The notes: a model not told the origin generated them from the sequence alone. Shown: positions 13,950 through 22,951, counted from the stretch's first letter. The stretch: 26,494 nt of DNA from UBA8516 sp035455245 (GCA_035455245.1 DATIFN010000018.1:1-26494); one strand, 5' to 3'. Translations and numbers: made by a program.

Positions 13950-15224
13950 TTGCCAATTGACACAGGTGATACATCATGGATGCTCATTGCATCTAGTTTG
14001 GTTCTATTAATGATCCCTGCTCTTGGATTGTTTGAGGCGGGATTATTAAGGAAAAAAAATACAGTGTCTGTTTTCATGCAGATCTTTTTTGGCATGGCGC
14101 TTTTGAGTGTGATGTGGTTTACTTTTGGATTCAGTTTAACTTTTGGTCCAGATACTGGTGGAATTGTAGGCAACCTTGATTGGGCATTCCTCAAAGGTGT
14201 TCCATTTGACGATTCGCTTCCCATTGCACCAACAATACCAGGTGTCCTGTTTGCAAAATTCCAAATGATGTTTGCAGTAATCACTCCTCTATTACTTACT
14301 GGGGCAATAGCTGAGCGCATGAAATTTAGTGCATTTATTTTATTTATTGTTGCATGGAGTGCGCTGATCTATTACCCCCTCGTACATTGGATTTGGGGCG
14401 GGGGTTGGTTAGGAGATTTAGGTGTCTTTGATTTTGCCGGAGGAATAGTAATCCACACAAGTGCTGGAATGGGAGCACTTGCAGCAGCGCTGGTTTTAGG
14501 CAGAAGAAAGAATTACGGGCCTTCCATAATGATTCCACACAGTATTCCAATTGCAGTTTTAGGATCATCATTGTTATGGTTAGGTTGGTTTGGATTTAAT
14601 GCAGGCAGCGCACTTGCTTCTGGTGGAGTAGCTGGAAATACTGTAATTGTCACGCACATGGCATCAGCAGTATCGGCTCTCATTTGGGTCGGACTTTCTT
14701 GGATGAGAACTGGAAAACCAAGTGTAATAGCTGCTATTAATGGAGCAATAGCAGGGTTAGCGGGAATAACGCCGGCCTCCGGATACGTAAGTGTAGAACA
14801 CTCGTTTGTAATTGGCATAGCAATTGGTCTTGCATCCTATATTGGGGTGCTTTTCTTCAAAGAAAAATTAAAGATCGATGACGCGTTAGATGTAAGTTCA
14901 GTCCATGGAGTTGCCGGGATTATCGGCGCAATAGCAATTGGACTATTTGCAAGTTCATTGATAAATCCTCATGGTCCAGATGGTTTGTTATTTGGACATC
15001 CAGAACAACTTTTGCTTCAGGCAATAGGTGTGGGGGTAGCCGGGACCTTAGGTTTTGGGGGAACATTTGTTATCATGAAAGTAATTGACATGTTAATAGG
15101 AGTTAGAGTGTCACCCAAAACAGAAGAGGCAGGTCTTGACATAGAAGAGCATGCAGAACGTGCATATGCTGATGAAGATGAGTTTGGTCAAGCCGAACAA
15201 CCAGATGATGATAAAAAAAAGTAG
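13950..15224 (+). CDS. amt: Ammonium transporter, Amt family
   Basis: A 424-aa integral membrane channel of the Amt/Mep/Rh family with about eleven transmembrane helices. It imports ammonium, the energy substrate of ammonia oxidisers, and forms trimers. Family marks are DTGDTSWMLIASS at the start of TM1, FQMMFAVITPLLLTGAIAER, YYPLVHWIWGGGWL, D161 with H169 in DFAGGIVIHTSAG (first pore His), and SVHGVAG (second pore His). The cytosolic tail EEAGLDIEEHAERAY matches the conserved C-terminal region that contacts PII. It is followed by an unusually acidic, Lys-ending extension. The start must be TTG 13950: an in-frame TAA at 13938 precedes it and the next ATG lies inside TM1. TM1 has FEAGLLRKKN where bacterial AmtB has F-Y-G-G-L-V-R. 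Confidence 0.97.
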   Translation: MPIDTGDTSWMLIASSLVLLMIPALGLFEAGLLRKKNTVSVFMQIFFGMALLSVMWFTFGFSLTFGPDTGGIVGNLDWAFLKGVPFDDSLPIAPTIPGVLFAKFQMMFAVITPLLLTGAIAERMKFSAFILFIVAWSALIYYPLVHWIWGGGWLGDLGVFDFAGGIVIHTSAGMGALAAALVLGRRKNYGPSIMIPHSIPIAVLGSSLLWLGWFGFNAGSALASGGVAGNTVIVTHMASAVSALIWVGLSWMRTGKPSVIAAINGAIAGLAGITPASGYVSVEHSFVIGIAIGLASYIGVLFFKEKLKIDDALDVSSVHGVAGIIGAIAIGLFASSLINPHGPDGLLFGHPEQLLLQAIGVGVAGTLGFGGTFVIMKVIDMLIGVRVSPKTEEAGLDIEEHAERAYADEDEFGQAEQPDDDKKK

Positions 15225-15327
15225 ATGCTATTCCTTTAGGTGAAATAAGGAGTCAAAAATCACTTGTAATTCTCAGCATAGATAATCATCCGGAACTTTA
15301 ATTAAATGAAGGCAAGAAATTGGTTCG

Positions 15328-15804
15328 TTGGTAACTATCACAAAAGAGGTTCAGGAAATGTTACGTACCCAGAAGTTCATCGTGGTAGGTTCTGTGGACC
15401 TTAACGGTGTTGCAAATATTTCTCCAAGGACTGCCTTTTATTTTTCTAATGATTCTATTTTTTGGCTCGATTTTTTTAAACATAAATCTCATATCAACTT
15501 TCAATCCTTACCATGGGTCAGTATCGCAGTCTTTGATAAAAAGAAATTAAAAGGATTTCAAATGAAAGGAAAAATATCCTTTGTTGAGGATAAAAAAGAA
15601 AAAGCCAAGTTAATAGATACAATAACCCGATCTGCTACTGGAAAAACCTCAGCCAAGATTTTTGAGAGACTGAATCAAGAAAAATTGCCCGATGTCATAT
15701 TATTCAAACCAAGGGCAATCTATTCGTTGGATCCGGAGGAATATTCCGGAAGAGCAATTGTTTTAGACACAGATGGCGAGACTGTGTCGTTACTTGGAAT
15801 CTAG
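15328..15804 (+). CDS. Pyridoxamine 5'-phosphate oxidase-fold flavoprotein
   Basis: A 158-aa split-barrel protein of the PNPOx-like superfamily. The opening helix and strand (ITKEVQEMLRTQKFIVVGSVDLNGVANISPRTAF) and the segment FKHKSHINFQSLPWVSIAVFDKKKLKGFQMKGKISF fit the FMN/F420-binding barrel. True pyridoxine biosynthesis is unlikely, since the C-terminal PNPOx dimerisation region is absent. Many short members bind FMN, F420 or heme, and the substrate here is unknown. The start is TTG 15328: an in-frame TGA at 15307 excludes anything earlier, and TTTAATTAAA about 25 nt upstream fits a leaderless mRNA. Its 3' end overlaps the convergent gatB by 15 nt. Confidence 0.82.
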   Translation: MVTITKEVQEMLRTQKFIVVGSVDLNGVANISPRTAFYFSNDSIFWLDFFKHKSHINFQSLPWVSIAVFDKKKLKGFQMKGKISFVEDKKEKAKLIDTITRSATGKTSAKIFERLNQEKLPDVILFKPRAIYSLDPEEYSGRAIVLDTDGETVSLLGI

Positions 15805-17199
15805 TTTTTTCTTGATAATATCAAGTGTCAGTGCAGGATCTGCCTTGCCTTTTGTTTTTCGCATTACTTTTCCTACAAGATAGTTTATCGTGTCAGCGTT
15901 ATTTTTTGCCTCAGCCACTGCTTTTTGTTCTTCGTTAAAGACATCATCAATCACTTTGGAAAGCGATAATTCGTCATCAACATGTCCCAAATCAAGACTA
16001 GAAATGATTTCTGGTAATGGTTTCCCAGTTTTCACAATTTCTTGTAGAGCAATCTTGCCAGAGTTTCTTGTTATTACGTTGTTGGTTATAGCATCTGCCA
16101 AATCAGATAGATGTTTTGGTGTAAGTTTTAATTGTTGACGTTGTTCTTTAGTGTCAGCAAATCCTTTTAGGTCCGTGGTTATGATGTTGGCGATTTCTTT
16201 TGCATTTTTTTCATTGTGAGATTGTTCAAACAAATCAGAATAAAACTTGTCAGATGACAGTACTTCTGCTACCTGTAAAGGTATTCCATATTTTTTGATG
16301 TATCTTTCTTTTTTTGAGCTGATGCTTTCTGGCATGTTCTTTTTTAATTTTTCAATGATTGAAGTTTCAATGAAAATCCAAGGAATGTCTGCTTCAAGAA
16401 AATAACGATAGTCTTGTTCTTCCTCCTTTGATCTAGCAGATACAGTAATTTTTCTTGCCTCGTCCCAGTGACGAGTCTCTGCGGGGATTGGAATTTGGCG
16501 CTCGGCAAGACTGTGTTGTCTTGTTATTTCAAAGTGTAAAGCTTTTTCAATATCTCTAAATGAACCAACATTTTTAATTTCTACTCTGTTTCCTTTCTCG
16601 ATTGAAATGTTTCCATCTACTCTTAATGCACCTTCAAGTGAAGGGTCTGAAACCCCTAGATTTTCAACAAGATCTGCGAGGACGTTTAGAAACAACCTGA
16701 CTTGTTTTGGGGTTTCAAAATCAGGCTCTGTCACTATCTCAACTAATGGTGTGCCAGCTCTGTTATAATCTACTAGGGTTAGCTGGGTTTTTTCAGAAGT
16801 TCCTTCATATACTAGTCTCCCAGGATCTTCCTCTAGCTGAATTCTCCTAATTCTAATTTCCTTGTCATCTATGAGGACTTTGCCTTCATGTCCTATACTT
16901 GTTGGACCATATGCGTTGTATTGTGTTATCTGGAAATTTTTTGGCAAGTCAGGATAAAAATAATTTTTTCTAAAAAATGCAATTTTTTGCTGAGTCTTGC
17001 AACCCAGTGCCATTGCAATCATTGCTGCTTTTTCTACAGCTTTTTTGTTGAGTAAGGGCAATGAACCTGGCAGGCCGATACAAACAGGGCAAATGTTAGT
17101 GTTAACGTCAAAGCTTCGGTAATCTGCTCTGCATGAACAAAATAACTTGCTTTCAAGCTTTGTCAATTGACAGTGAATTTCTAAACCAATCTTCGTCAA
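15790..17199 (-). CDS. gatB: Asp-tRNA(Asn)/Glu-tRNA(Gln) amidotransferase subunit B
   Basis: The tRNA-binding and kinase subunit of GatCAB, 469 aa. It activates the misacylated Asp- or Glu-tRNA with ATP and transfers ammonia delivered from GatA. The N-terminal GatB/GatE cradle begins MTKIGLEIHCQL, with the zinc-site cysteines C21-x-C23 and C37-x2-C40. Next come FRKNYFYPDLPKNFQITQYN and LEEDPGRLVYE, typical of the kinase site. The helical and YqeY-like tail domains finish with a Lys-rich end. The TTG start overlaps the gatA stop by 4 nt (TTGA). It is the last gene of the leftward aspS-gatC-gatA-gatB cluster. Confidence 0.97.
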   Translation of the reverse strand: MTKIGLEIHCQLTKLESKLFCSCRADYRSFDVNTNICPVCIGLPGSLPLLNKKAVEKAAMIAMALGCKTQQKIAFFRKNYFYPDLPKNFQITQYNAYGPTSIGHEGKVLIDDKEIRIRRIQLEEDPGRLVYEGTSEKTQLTLVDYNRAGTPLVEIVTEPDFETPKQVRLFLNVLADLVENLGVSDPSLEGALRVDGNISIEKGNRVEIKNVGSFRDIEKALHFEITRQHSLAERQIPIPAETRHWDEARKITVSARSKEEEQDYRYFLEADIPWIFIETSIIEKLKKNMPESISSKKERYIKKYGIPLQVAEVLSSDKFYSDLFEQSHNEKNAKEIANIITTDLKGFADTKEQRQQLKLTPKHLSDLADAITNNVITRNSGKIALQEIVKTGKPLPEIISSLDLGHVDDELSLSKVIDDVFNEEQKAVAEAKNNADTINYLVGKVMRKTKGKADPALTLDIIKKKLDSK

Positions 17200-18641
17200 A
17201 TCGGAACTCCGGGAAGATGTACTGTCTTTTCCAATGCATGTGCTGCCTGTAGTAATGTTTTTTCCTGCATTGAGTTTGCAAACAACTGTATTCCAATTGG
17301 AAGACCATGTGCAATTTCATATGGAATCGAAATTGCAGGAATTCCTGAGAGGTTTGCCACTATTGTATTGATATCAAGAAGATAAAGCGATAAAGGATCA
17401 TTGACCTTTTCACCTATTTTAAATGGAAGCACAGGAGATGTTGGTGCTATTAGAAGATCAAATTTTTTAAAAGCTTGATCAATTTCCGATTTTATTTTTC
17501 TTCTAACTTTTAATGCCTTGAGAAAATATTTTCCTACATATCCAGCAGAGGGTACAAAAGCTCCAAGAATCATTCTCCTTGTAACTTCAGGTCCAAAATT
17601 TTTTCGAGCCTTTGAAATGTATGCATTAAATTCGTATCCTTCTGAGTCAAAGTCAAATCCATATCGAATGTTGTCATACCTTGCAAGATTGCTTCCAGCC
17701 TCTGTAGCAGCAATTGTATAATAGGCTGCAACAGAATATTTTACAGAGTCTAGTGATACATCATCACATTTTGCTCCAAGATCTTGGAGTTTTGATATTG
17801 CTTTACTTGTGGCAGATGCAACTTGTTTGTCAACTCCCTCACCAGTCATTTCTGAAATAATTCCAACTCGTTTTCCCTCTATTCCTGCATCAAGGTCTTT
17901 AGTATAATCCACTTTTCCGTTATCAACTGTAGTGTTATCATGTGAATCAATTCCAGAGATTAGATTCAAAATAAATGCAGTGTCTTCAACCGTTCTAGCT
18001 ATTGGACCTACCTGTTCTATGCTGTTTGCATAGGAGATGAGGCCATATCTGCTTACCAAGCCATATGTTGGCTTTAGACCCACTACTGAGCAGAAACTGG
18101 CAGGATTTCTCACCGAACCTCCAGTATCAGATCCAAGGGACGCAACACATTCTAATGCACTGACTGAGACAGCACTTCCGCCTGAAGATCCTCCTGGCAC
18201 GTAATCAGTATTCCATGGATTTTTGCTAGGTCCAAAATAACTAAACTCTGTAGATATTCCCATTGCAAATTCGTCAAGGTTTGTTTTTCCTGTGATAATT
18301 GCGTCATTTGCCTTTAAATTAGATACAACCGTGGCGTCGTATGGTGCTACAAAGTTCTCAAGGACTTTGGAGGCGCATGTGGTCTTCATCCCTTTTGTGC
18401 AAATGTTATCTTTAATCGATATTGGCAATCCATGACAGATTCCCACCTTATCTTTTGCCTTAATTTTTTTATCAATCTGTTTTGCTTGTGTTATTGCGTT
18501 ATCATTTAAGGAAATATATGCATGAACACTTCGCTCAATTTTTTTTATTCTTTCTATTGTTTGTCCAATAAATTCTTCAACGGTAAGACTGCCATTTTTT
18601 ATCTGTTCAATATATTGAATTGCGGATATTCCAAGATTCAT
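17196..18641 (-). CDS. gatA: Asp-tRNA(Asn)/Glu-tRNA(Gln) amidotransferase subunit A
   Basis: The amidase subunit, 481 aa. It hydrolyses glutamine (or asparagine) and feeds ammonia through a tunnel to GatB. The amidase-signature triad is intact: K77 in SIKDNICTKG, the cis-Ser S152 in PGGSSGGSA, and the nucleophile S176 in SDTGGSVRNPASFC. The rest, including KPTYGLVSRYGLI and the C-terminal IPYEIAHGLPIGIQLFA, follows the family closely and is full length. It lies 1 nt after gatC and overlaps gatB by 4 nt, so translation of the three subunits is probably coupled for balanced assembly. Confidence 0.97.
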   Translation of the reverse strand: MNLGISAIQYIEQIKNGSLTVEEFIGQTIERIKKIERSVHAYISLNDNAITQAKQIDKKIKAKDKVGICHGLPISIKDNICTKGMKTTCASKVLENFVAPYDATVVSNLKANDAIITGKTNLDEFAMGISTEFSYFGPSKNPWNTDYVPGGSSGGSAVSVSALECVASLGSDTGGSVRNPASFCSVVGLKPTYGLVSRYGLISYANSIEQVGPIARTVEDTAFILNLISGIDSHDNTTVDNGKVDYTKDLDAGIEGKRVGIISEMTGEGVDKQVASATSKAISKLQDLGAKCDDVSLDSVKYSVAAYYTIAATEAGSNLARYDNIRYGFDFDSEGYEFNAYISKARKNFGPEVTRRMILGAFVPSAGYVGKYFLKALKVRRKIKSEIDQAFKKFDLLIAPTSPVLPFKIGEKVNDPLSLYLLDINTIVANLSGIPAISIPYEIAHGLPIGIQLFANSMQEKTLLQAAHALEKTVHLPGVPI

Positions 18642-18642
18642 T

Positions 18643-18909
18643 TTATATCATCTTTGGTGCTTTGACAAAAGATCCCTTGTAATTTTTTAATTGTGATATC
18701 AGTTTTTCATCATATGGCATGTATTTGTCATCTCGTAGTTTGTCAAGAGAAAGTTCTTGGGTTACAAAGCCCTCAGTTTCTGCGCTTGCCTTGTCTAAAA
18801 TATCAAAATAATTAAGAATTTTTTCTACCTGTTCAATGTATTTTTCATGATCCTCTAGATCAATTTTTATGAGGTTTGCAGCATGCACAATTTCTTCTCT
18901 TTTTACCAT
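18643..18909 (-). CDS. gatC: Asp-tRNA(Asn)/Glu-tRNA(Gln) amidotransferase subunit C
   Basis: The small scaffold subunit of 88 aa that wraps GatA and GatB together. It begins with a short helix ending at LIKIDL and a second helix, EDHEKYIEQVEKILNYFDILDKA, matching the two-helix start of GatC. The extended C-terminal half (LSLDKLRDDKYMPYDEKLISQLKNYKGSFVKAPKM) contains the conserved stretch that packs on GatA and ends with the K-A-P-K-M-I typical of the family. It sits 9 nt after aspS and 1 nt before gatA. Confidence 0.95.
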   Translation of the reverse strand: MVKREEIVHAANLIKIDLEDHEKYIEQVEKILNYFDILDKASAETEGFVTQELSLDKLRDDKYMPYDEKLISQLKNYKGSFVKAPKMI

Positions 18910-18918
18910 TTTCTTTTC

Positions 18919-20229
18919 CTATGGAGTTAGCCTATCCACATCTCGTGGGTAAAATGTCACATCCCTAATGTTCTCGGTGCCAGTGAGTGCCATCATTAGT
19001 CTTTCAAGGCCTATCCCACATCCTGCATGAGGCGGGACACCGTAATCAAATACTCGAAGATGATAGTCAAAAGCTTCAATTTTAAATCCTTTGTTTTTCA
19101 TTCTTTCTTCAAGTTCATTTCTTTTTTCAATCCTTGTACTTCCAGATGACAGCTCTAAATCTCCAAACATCAAATCAAACGATTCAGATAATTTTTGATC
19201 ATCTGCTTTTGCTTTTACATAGAATGGTTTTGGACTCAGTGGCCAATCTTTTATAAAATAAAATCCAGTAAGATTGATCTTTTTTAGGTTCGATGGATAA
19301 AGATCGTCTCCCCATTCTGTCTTTGCACCAGCTTTTTGCATCTTATCAACCAACTCCGAATAAGTATACTGAGGAATTGATTCAGGGATTTCAGGAATGT
19401 CTAGTTTTATATTTGAATTTGATTTTGAATGAAACTCTTTTACTGTTTTAATTGATTTTTTTATAATGTTTTCTATGTGTTTCATTATATCATTATAATC
19501 TGCAAAAGCTTCTTCCAAATCAATCGATATTGCTTCAGACAAGTGTCGATTTGTTCGAGAAGGTTCTGCTCTAAAGATTGGTGCAATTTCAAATACTTTT
19601 TCAAAACTCATCGTAAGTTGTTCTTTGTAAAGCTGAGGACTCTGCGCAAGAAAAGCTTCCTTGTTATAGTAAAATATTGGAAATAATGCAGCACCACCTT
19701 CTGTTGCAGTGGCAATCATTTTTGGCGTATTTACCTCAACAAACTCCTTCTCATACAAATAGTCTCGAACTGATTTTAGAACAAAACTGCGAATTTTAAA
19801 GACATGTTGTAAAACACTGCGTCGTAAATCAACTGCCCTAATCTCAAGCCTGGTGTCAATGTTTGGAACAACCTTGGTTTGTGATGTAAATGGCGCAATT
19901 TTTTCCACCTGTGAAAAGATTCGCATTTCTTTTGGTATGATCTCTACTCCATGCGGTGCTTTGGGAGATGGTTTTATTGTCCCCCTTATTCCAACACTGG
20001 ACTGCTCTTTTAGTTTCACAATTGCTTGTTTTATTTCATCAGGACAAGAACCAGCTTTTGCGGTAATTTGGATCTCTCCTTCCTTGTCGTTTAACATCAA
20101 AAAAACCAAGTTTCCATGATCCCTTACACTTGAAACCCAGCCCATCACAGTCACCTCCTTTCCATCCATCGAAGAGTCAATCTGGTTTGAGTAAATACTC
20201 CTACGCCAAGTGCCAAGTTCTGTATCCAT
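18919..20229 (-). CDS. aspS: Aspartyl-tRNA synthetase, archaeal type, probably non-discriminating
   Basis: A class IIb synthetase of 436 aa without the bacterial insertion domain. The N-terminal OB-fold anticodon domain covers about residues 10-110. Motif 2 is FRAEPSRTNRHLSE and motif 3 is GCGIGLERLMMAL; ATATEGGAALFP is the flipping-loop region. In Thermococcus AspRS, W26 and K85 keep the enzyme specific for tRNA(Asp), while other residues there allow tRNA(Asn). By my alignment those sites are S33 and P92 here. Proline at the second site is the non-discriminating state. With gatCAB directly downstream, the likely pathway is Asp-tRNA(Asn) formation followed by amidation to Asn-tRNA(Asn). That step is inferred; no asparaginyl-tRNA synthetase gene is visible in the window. 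Confidence 0.95.
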   Translation of the reverse strand: MDTELGTWRRSIYSNQIDSSMDGKEVTVMGWVSSVRDHGNLVFLMLNDKEGEIQITAKAGSCPDEIKQAIVKLKEQSSVGIRGTIKPSPKAPHGVEIIPKEMRIFSQVEKIAPFTSQTKVVPNIDTRLEIRAVDLRRSVLQHVFKIRSFVLKSVRDYLYEKEFVEVNTPKMIATATEGGAALFPIFYYNKEAFLAQSPQLYKEQLTMSFEKVFEIAPIFRAEPSRTNRHLSEAISIDLEEAFADYNDIMKHIENIIKKSIKTVKEFHSKSNSNIKLDIPEIPESIPQYTYSELVDKMQKAGAKTEWGDDLYPSNLKKINLTGFYFIKDWPLSPKPFYVKAKADDQKLSESFDLMFGDLELSSGSTRIEKRNELEERMKNKGFKIEAFDYHLRVFDYGVPPHAGCGIGLERLMMALTGTENIRDVTFYPRDVDRLTP

Positions 20230-20341
20230 TCAATATGACCTTTTATCAAATCTGGTCTTGTAGTGTTAATTTATGTTTCCTATGATCTTTGGATTAAATT
20301 CAAACAAGAATTAATTAGCTTACCTTGTGTAATTGCCAATC

Positions 20342-20539
20342 ATGCCTCTAACAGAAAGAGAAAAGATGATCATATTGGTAACAAACGCCATCATATCATA
20401 TTCAAAAAAGATGGAAGAGGGAGAGTTGCCCAAAAATCAATCAATAGTTGATTATATCCTAAAGTCAATCCCTGAGGAGTCAAAGCCTGAGATATCAATG
20501 GAACTAATTGATGATGTCTTCTCACAAATATCAAAGTAA
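20342..20539 (+). CDS. Small hypothetical protein, 65 aa
   Basis: An uncharacterised, mostly helical protein beginning MPLTEREKMIILVTNAIISYSKKMEEG. An acidic C-terminal half contains PEESKPEISMELIDDVFSQI. No metal motif, signal peptide or membrane segment is visible. A TTG at 20333 would add three residues; ATG 20342 is preferred as the simpler start. It lies between divergent aspS and co-directional purP, whose start is 52 nt downstream. I do not recognise the family and assign no function. Confidence 0.65.
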   Translation: MPLTEREKMIILVTNAIISYSKKMEEGELPKNQSIVDYILKSIPEESKPEISMELIDDVFSQISK

Positions 20540-20591
20540 ATCATGCAACTTTCATAAAGACCCCCAATCCTAACTAAAATCAGGGAGGATA

Positions 20592-21617
20592 ATGACATCA
20601 ATAGCCACTTTGGGATCTCATTGCGCCTTGCAGGTTTTAAAAGGTGCAAAAGATGAGGGCTTTAAAACAATTCTTGTGTCAGAAAAAAAGCGTGAAAAGC
20701 TATACCGTAGATTCAAATTCATAGATGAAATCATTCTTGTTGATTCTTTTTTAGAAATAGCAGAGGGAAAATGTGAAACCATCCTAAAAGAAAATGATGC
20801 TATAATCATACCACATGGGACACTTATTTCCCAAATGGATTCTGCAAAAATTGAATCCATAAGGACTCCTATCTTTGGAAATAAATGGATTCTAAGATGG
20901 GAATCAGATAGAAACATGAAGGAACAATTAATGCGCGAAGCAAGACTCGATGTTCCAAAAACAATTTCAAGTCCAAAGGAAATCAAAACTCTAGTAATAG
21001 CAAAGCGTCATGGCGCGGCAGGCGGAAAGGGATATTTTTTAACAACCAATGAAAAGGACTATAACAAAAAACGAGACAAACTAATCAAGCAAGGATTAAT
21101 CCAAGGAGATGGCGACTTGTATTTGCAAGAATATTCTTTTGGTGTCTCGGCATACTTGCAATACTTTTATTCACCACTAATAGATGAGTTGGAATTTTTC
21201 GGAGTAGACAGAAGATATGAATCAGACATTGACGGCCTTGGAAGAATTCCAGCTGCACAACAATTAGAAGTTGATTCTATACCATCCTTTAATGTGATTG
21301 CAAACAGTCCACTTGTTTTAAGAGAGTCACTTCTTGACGAGGTATATTCAATGGGAGAAAGATTTGTTGAGGCTGCAAAGCGCCTAGTAAAGCCTGGAAT
21401 GAATGGTCCTTTCTGCCTAGAGGGAGTATATGATGAGAATGGAAAATTCACGTCATTTGAGTTCTCAGCAAGAATTGTTGCTGGAACCAACATGTATGTA
21501 GATGGGTCCCCGTATTCGACATTTTTGTATAGTGAGCCAATGAGCATGGGAAGAAGAATTGCCAGAGAAATAAAACAAGCTAAAAATTCTAATGAGCTTG
21601 CAAAAATTCTTACCTGA
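20592..21617 (+). CDS. purP: Formate-dependent FAICAR synthetase PurP (archaeal purine biosynthesis)
   Basis: An ATP-grasp enzyme of 341 aa that converts AICAR plus formate and ATP to FAICAR, replacing the folate-dependent transformylase in archaea. The N-terminal SIATLGSHCALQVLKGAKDEGFKT is the family's substrate-binding start. ATP-grasp elements include IAKRHGAAGGKGYFL and the C-terminal GPFCLEGVYDENG and FEFSARIVAGTNMY, where metal-binding acidic residues lie. A GGGAGG (20583-20588) sits only 3 nt before the ATG, closer than usual. It is one of the few Shine-Dalgarno-like sites in this window. Confidence 0.93.
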   Translation: MTSIATLGSHCALQVLKGAKDEGFKTILVSEKKREKLYRRFKFIDEIILVDSFLEIAEGKCETILKENDAIIIPHGTLISQMDSAKIESIRTPIFGNKWILRWESDRNMKEQLMREARLDVPKTISSPKEIKTLVIAKRHGAAGGKGYFLTTNEKDYNKKRDKLIKQGLIQGDGDLYLQEYSFGVSAYLQYFYSPLIDELEFFGVDRRYESDIDGLGRIPAAQQLEVDSIPSFNVIANSPLVLRESLLDEVYSMGERFVEAAKRLVKPGMNGPFCLEGVYDENGKFTSFEFSARIVAGTNMYVDGSPYSTFLYSEPMSMGRRIAREIKQAKNSNELAKILT

Positions 21618-21626
21618 TTTTAGGAT

Positions 21627-22478
21627 CTAGGCTCCGCTAAATTCTATTAAGAGATCAGTAATGAATCCTGCAAACAATCCTACAAATATTCCGACCATCA
21701 TGATAGTATTTGTAGTCTGTTTTCTTCCTGCATGATACATCAACAAAGAAACGTAAATCAATGCACCACCTGCAACAGATAAGAACAAAATAAACGCCAA
21801 ATTAGAAATCCACCAACTTCCTAAAAGGGTACCAAAAAATGTTGGCGCTCCACCAACAAAACCTGCAAGGATCAAAAAACCAATCTTTGGTTTGTTTTTA
21901 ATTCCAACCAAAGGGCCTGCAATTCCAAATCCCTCTGTAGCATTGTGTGCTCCAAACCCTATCACTAAAAGTATTGCCAATCCTATCTCTCCAGAAACAT
22001 ATGACTGACCTATCGCCAATCCTTCGCTAAAATTGTGAACTCCAATTCCAATTGCAATCATCATTGCGATTCGGTATGCATTTGCCTCATGGAATAATTG
22101 ATGAAGATGGGAATCACTTTGCTTGAGATTTTCTATCGATAGGATTTGTGGAAAGTTCTTTGAATGCATCCACCTATTTTCGTATAACACCAAACCCAAA
22201 AGACCTATTCCAATTCCCCCAAAAAGTGCAAGAAGAGCAAGAACCCCATCTAGAGCTGCTGCACTTCCTTCAAAGGCTTCAACGCTTGTCTCTTCTGCTG
22301 CCTCCCAAGCATGGCTAAATACGTCAATGATGAGAAAGATCAAAATGCCCAGTGCTGCAGCATTTAAGAATCCTTTTTGATTTGCACTCAGATGCCTAAG
22401 AACAGCAAATGGCAAGCCAAGAAAGATTGTAAAGCCAGCTACAGAACCTAAGATCAAGAGTTGGGGGTAATCAATCAT
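21627..22478 (-). CDS. ZIP family divalent metal transporter
   Basis: A 283-aa membrane protein with about eight transmembrane helices that would import Zn2+, Fe2+ or a related ion into the cytosol. The metal-path motifs are H148-N-F-S-E152-G in one helix and H178-N-A-T-E182-G in the next, matching the HNxxEG pattern of ZIP binuclear sites. The variable loop between helices 3 and 4 (about residues 104-131) holds four histidines (H106, H124, H126, H130), a likely metal-sensing or gating loop. It is divergent from a small winged-helix gene. An operator-like TCATTCCA-N6-TAGAATAA lies just upstream of its TATA-like ATTTAAAT. Confidence 0.93.
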   Translation of the reverse strand: MIDYPQLLILGSVAGFTIFLGLPFAVLRHLSANQKGFLNAAALGILIFLIIDVFSHAWEAAEETSVEAFEGSAAALDGVLALLALFGGIGIGLLGLVLYENRWMHSKNFPQILSIENLKQSDSHLHQLFHEANAYRIAMMIAIGIGVHNFSEGLAIGQSYVSGEIGLAILLVIGFGAHNATEGFGIAGPLVGIKNKPKIGFLILAGFVGGAPTFFGTLLGSWWISNLAFILFLSVAGGALIYVSLLMYHAGRKQTTNTIMMVGIFVGLFAGFITDLLIEFSGA

Positions 22479-22524
22479 TAGCTGTCACTAATTAGGACAA
22501 GCTAACATTATTTAAATCAAATAA

Positions 22525-22546
22525 TCATTCCAAGATTTTAGAATAA
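22525..22546. promoter_or_regulatory. Operator-like inverted repeat, copy 1 (zip side)
   Basis: TCATTCCA-AGATTT-TAGAATAA, an imperfect copy of the 22-bp element TCATTCTA-N6-TAGAATGA. It lies just upstream of the TATA-like ATTTAAAT (about 22510-22518) of the leftward ZIP gene. It starts 31 bp before copy 2, about three helical turns. Confidence 0.55.
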
Positions 22547-22555
22547 ATTTGGCAG

Positions 22556-22577
22556 TCATTCTAAAACCATAGAATGA
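22556..22577. promoter_or_regulatory. Operator-like inverted repeat, copy 2 (regulator side)
   Basis: TCATTCTA-AAACCA-TAGAATGA, a perfect 8+8 bp inverted repeat with a 6-bp spacer. It lies about 12 bp upstream of the TATA-like TTTAAATATTTA (about 22590-22600) of the winged-helix gene. A further half-site, TGATTCTA, is at 22603-22610. The site probably serves a metal-responsive or autoregulating factor; the bound protein is unknown. Confidence 0.65.
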
Positions 22578-22621
22578 GTGTCATCTCGTTTAAATATTTA
22601 GGTGATTCTAAATGAAAAACA

Positions 22622-22951
22622 ATGACAAGAAAACCAACACTTAGCCAACTAAAAAAATACGATGTCAATCAAAAAGTGTTAGAAGCTCTTGCAGATGCGC
22701 AATCAAGAGCAATTTTGTTTTCAGTCATAAAAGAAGGAAAGACTGCAGCTGAACTTGCAGAAAAACACAAGATTCCTCTAAGTTCAGTTTACAAAAAAAT
22801 TTCAGATCTAGAGAACCTTTCTTTAATCAAGATAGATAAAGTGATATTTTCAGACAATGGTAAAAAATTCAAACTTTACAAGAGTAGAATAAGCAGAGCA
22901 GATGTTAGCATAAGAAAACCAGAACCAGTAATTAACTTGTCCCCTAATTGA
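22622..22951 (+). CDS. Small winged-helix transcriptional regulator
   Basis: A 109-aa protein with a helix-turn-helix at about residues 38-66: TAAELAEKHKIPLSSVYKKISDLENLSLIKI. The wing (VIFSDNGKKFKLYKSRI) follows. This resembles ArsR-like or related archaeal winged-helix regulators, but the Cys-based metal motif of ArsR/SmtB is absent; the protein has no cysteine. A Pro-rich tail ends the chain. It is divergent from the ZIP transporter with two operator-like repeats between, so autoregulation and zip control are likely roles, by inference. Its LADAQSRAIL stretch is shared with the partial protein at the left edge of the window. Confidence 0.85.
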   Translation: MTRKPTLSQLKKYDVNQKVLEALADAQSRAILFSVIKEGKTAAELAEKHKIPLSSVYKKISDLENLSLIKIDKVIFSDNGKKFKLYKSRISRADVSIRKPEPVINLSPN

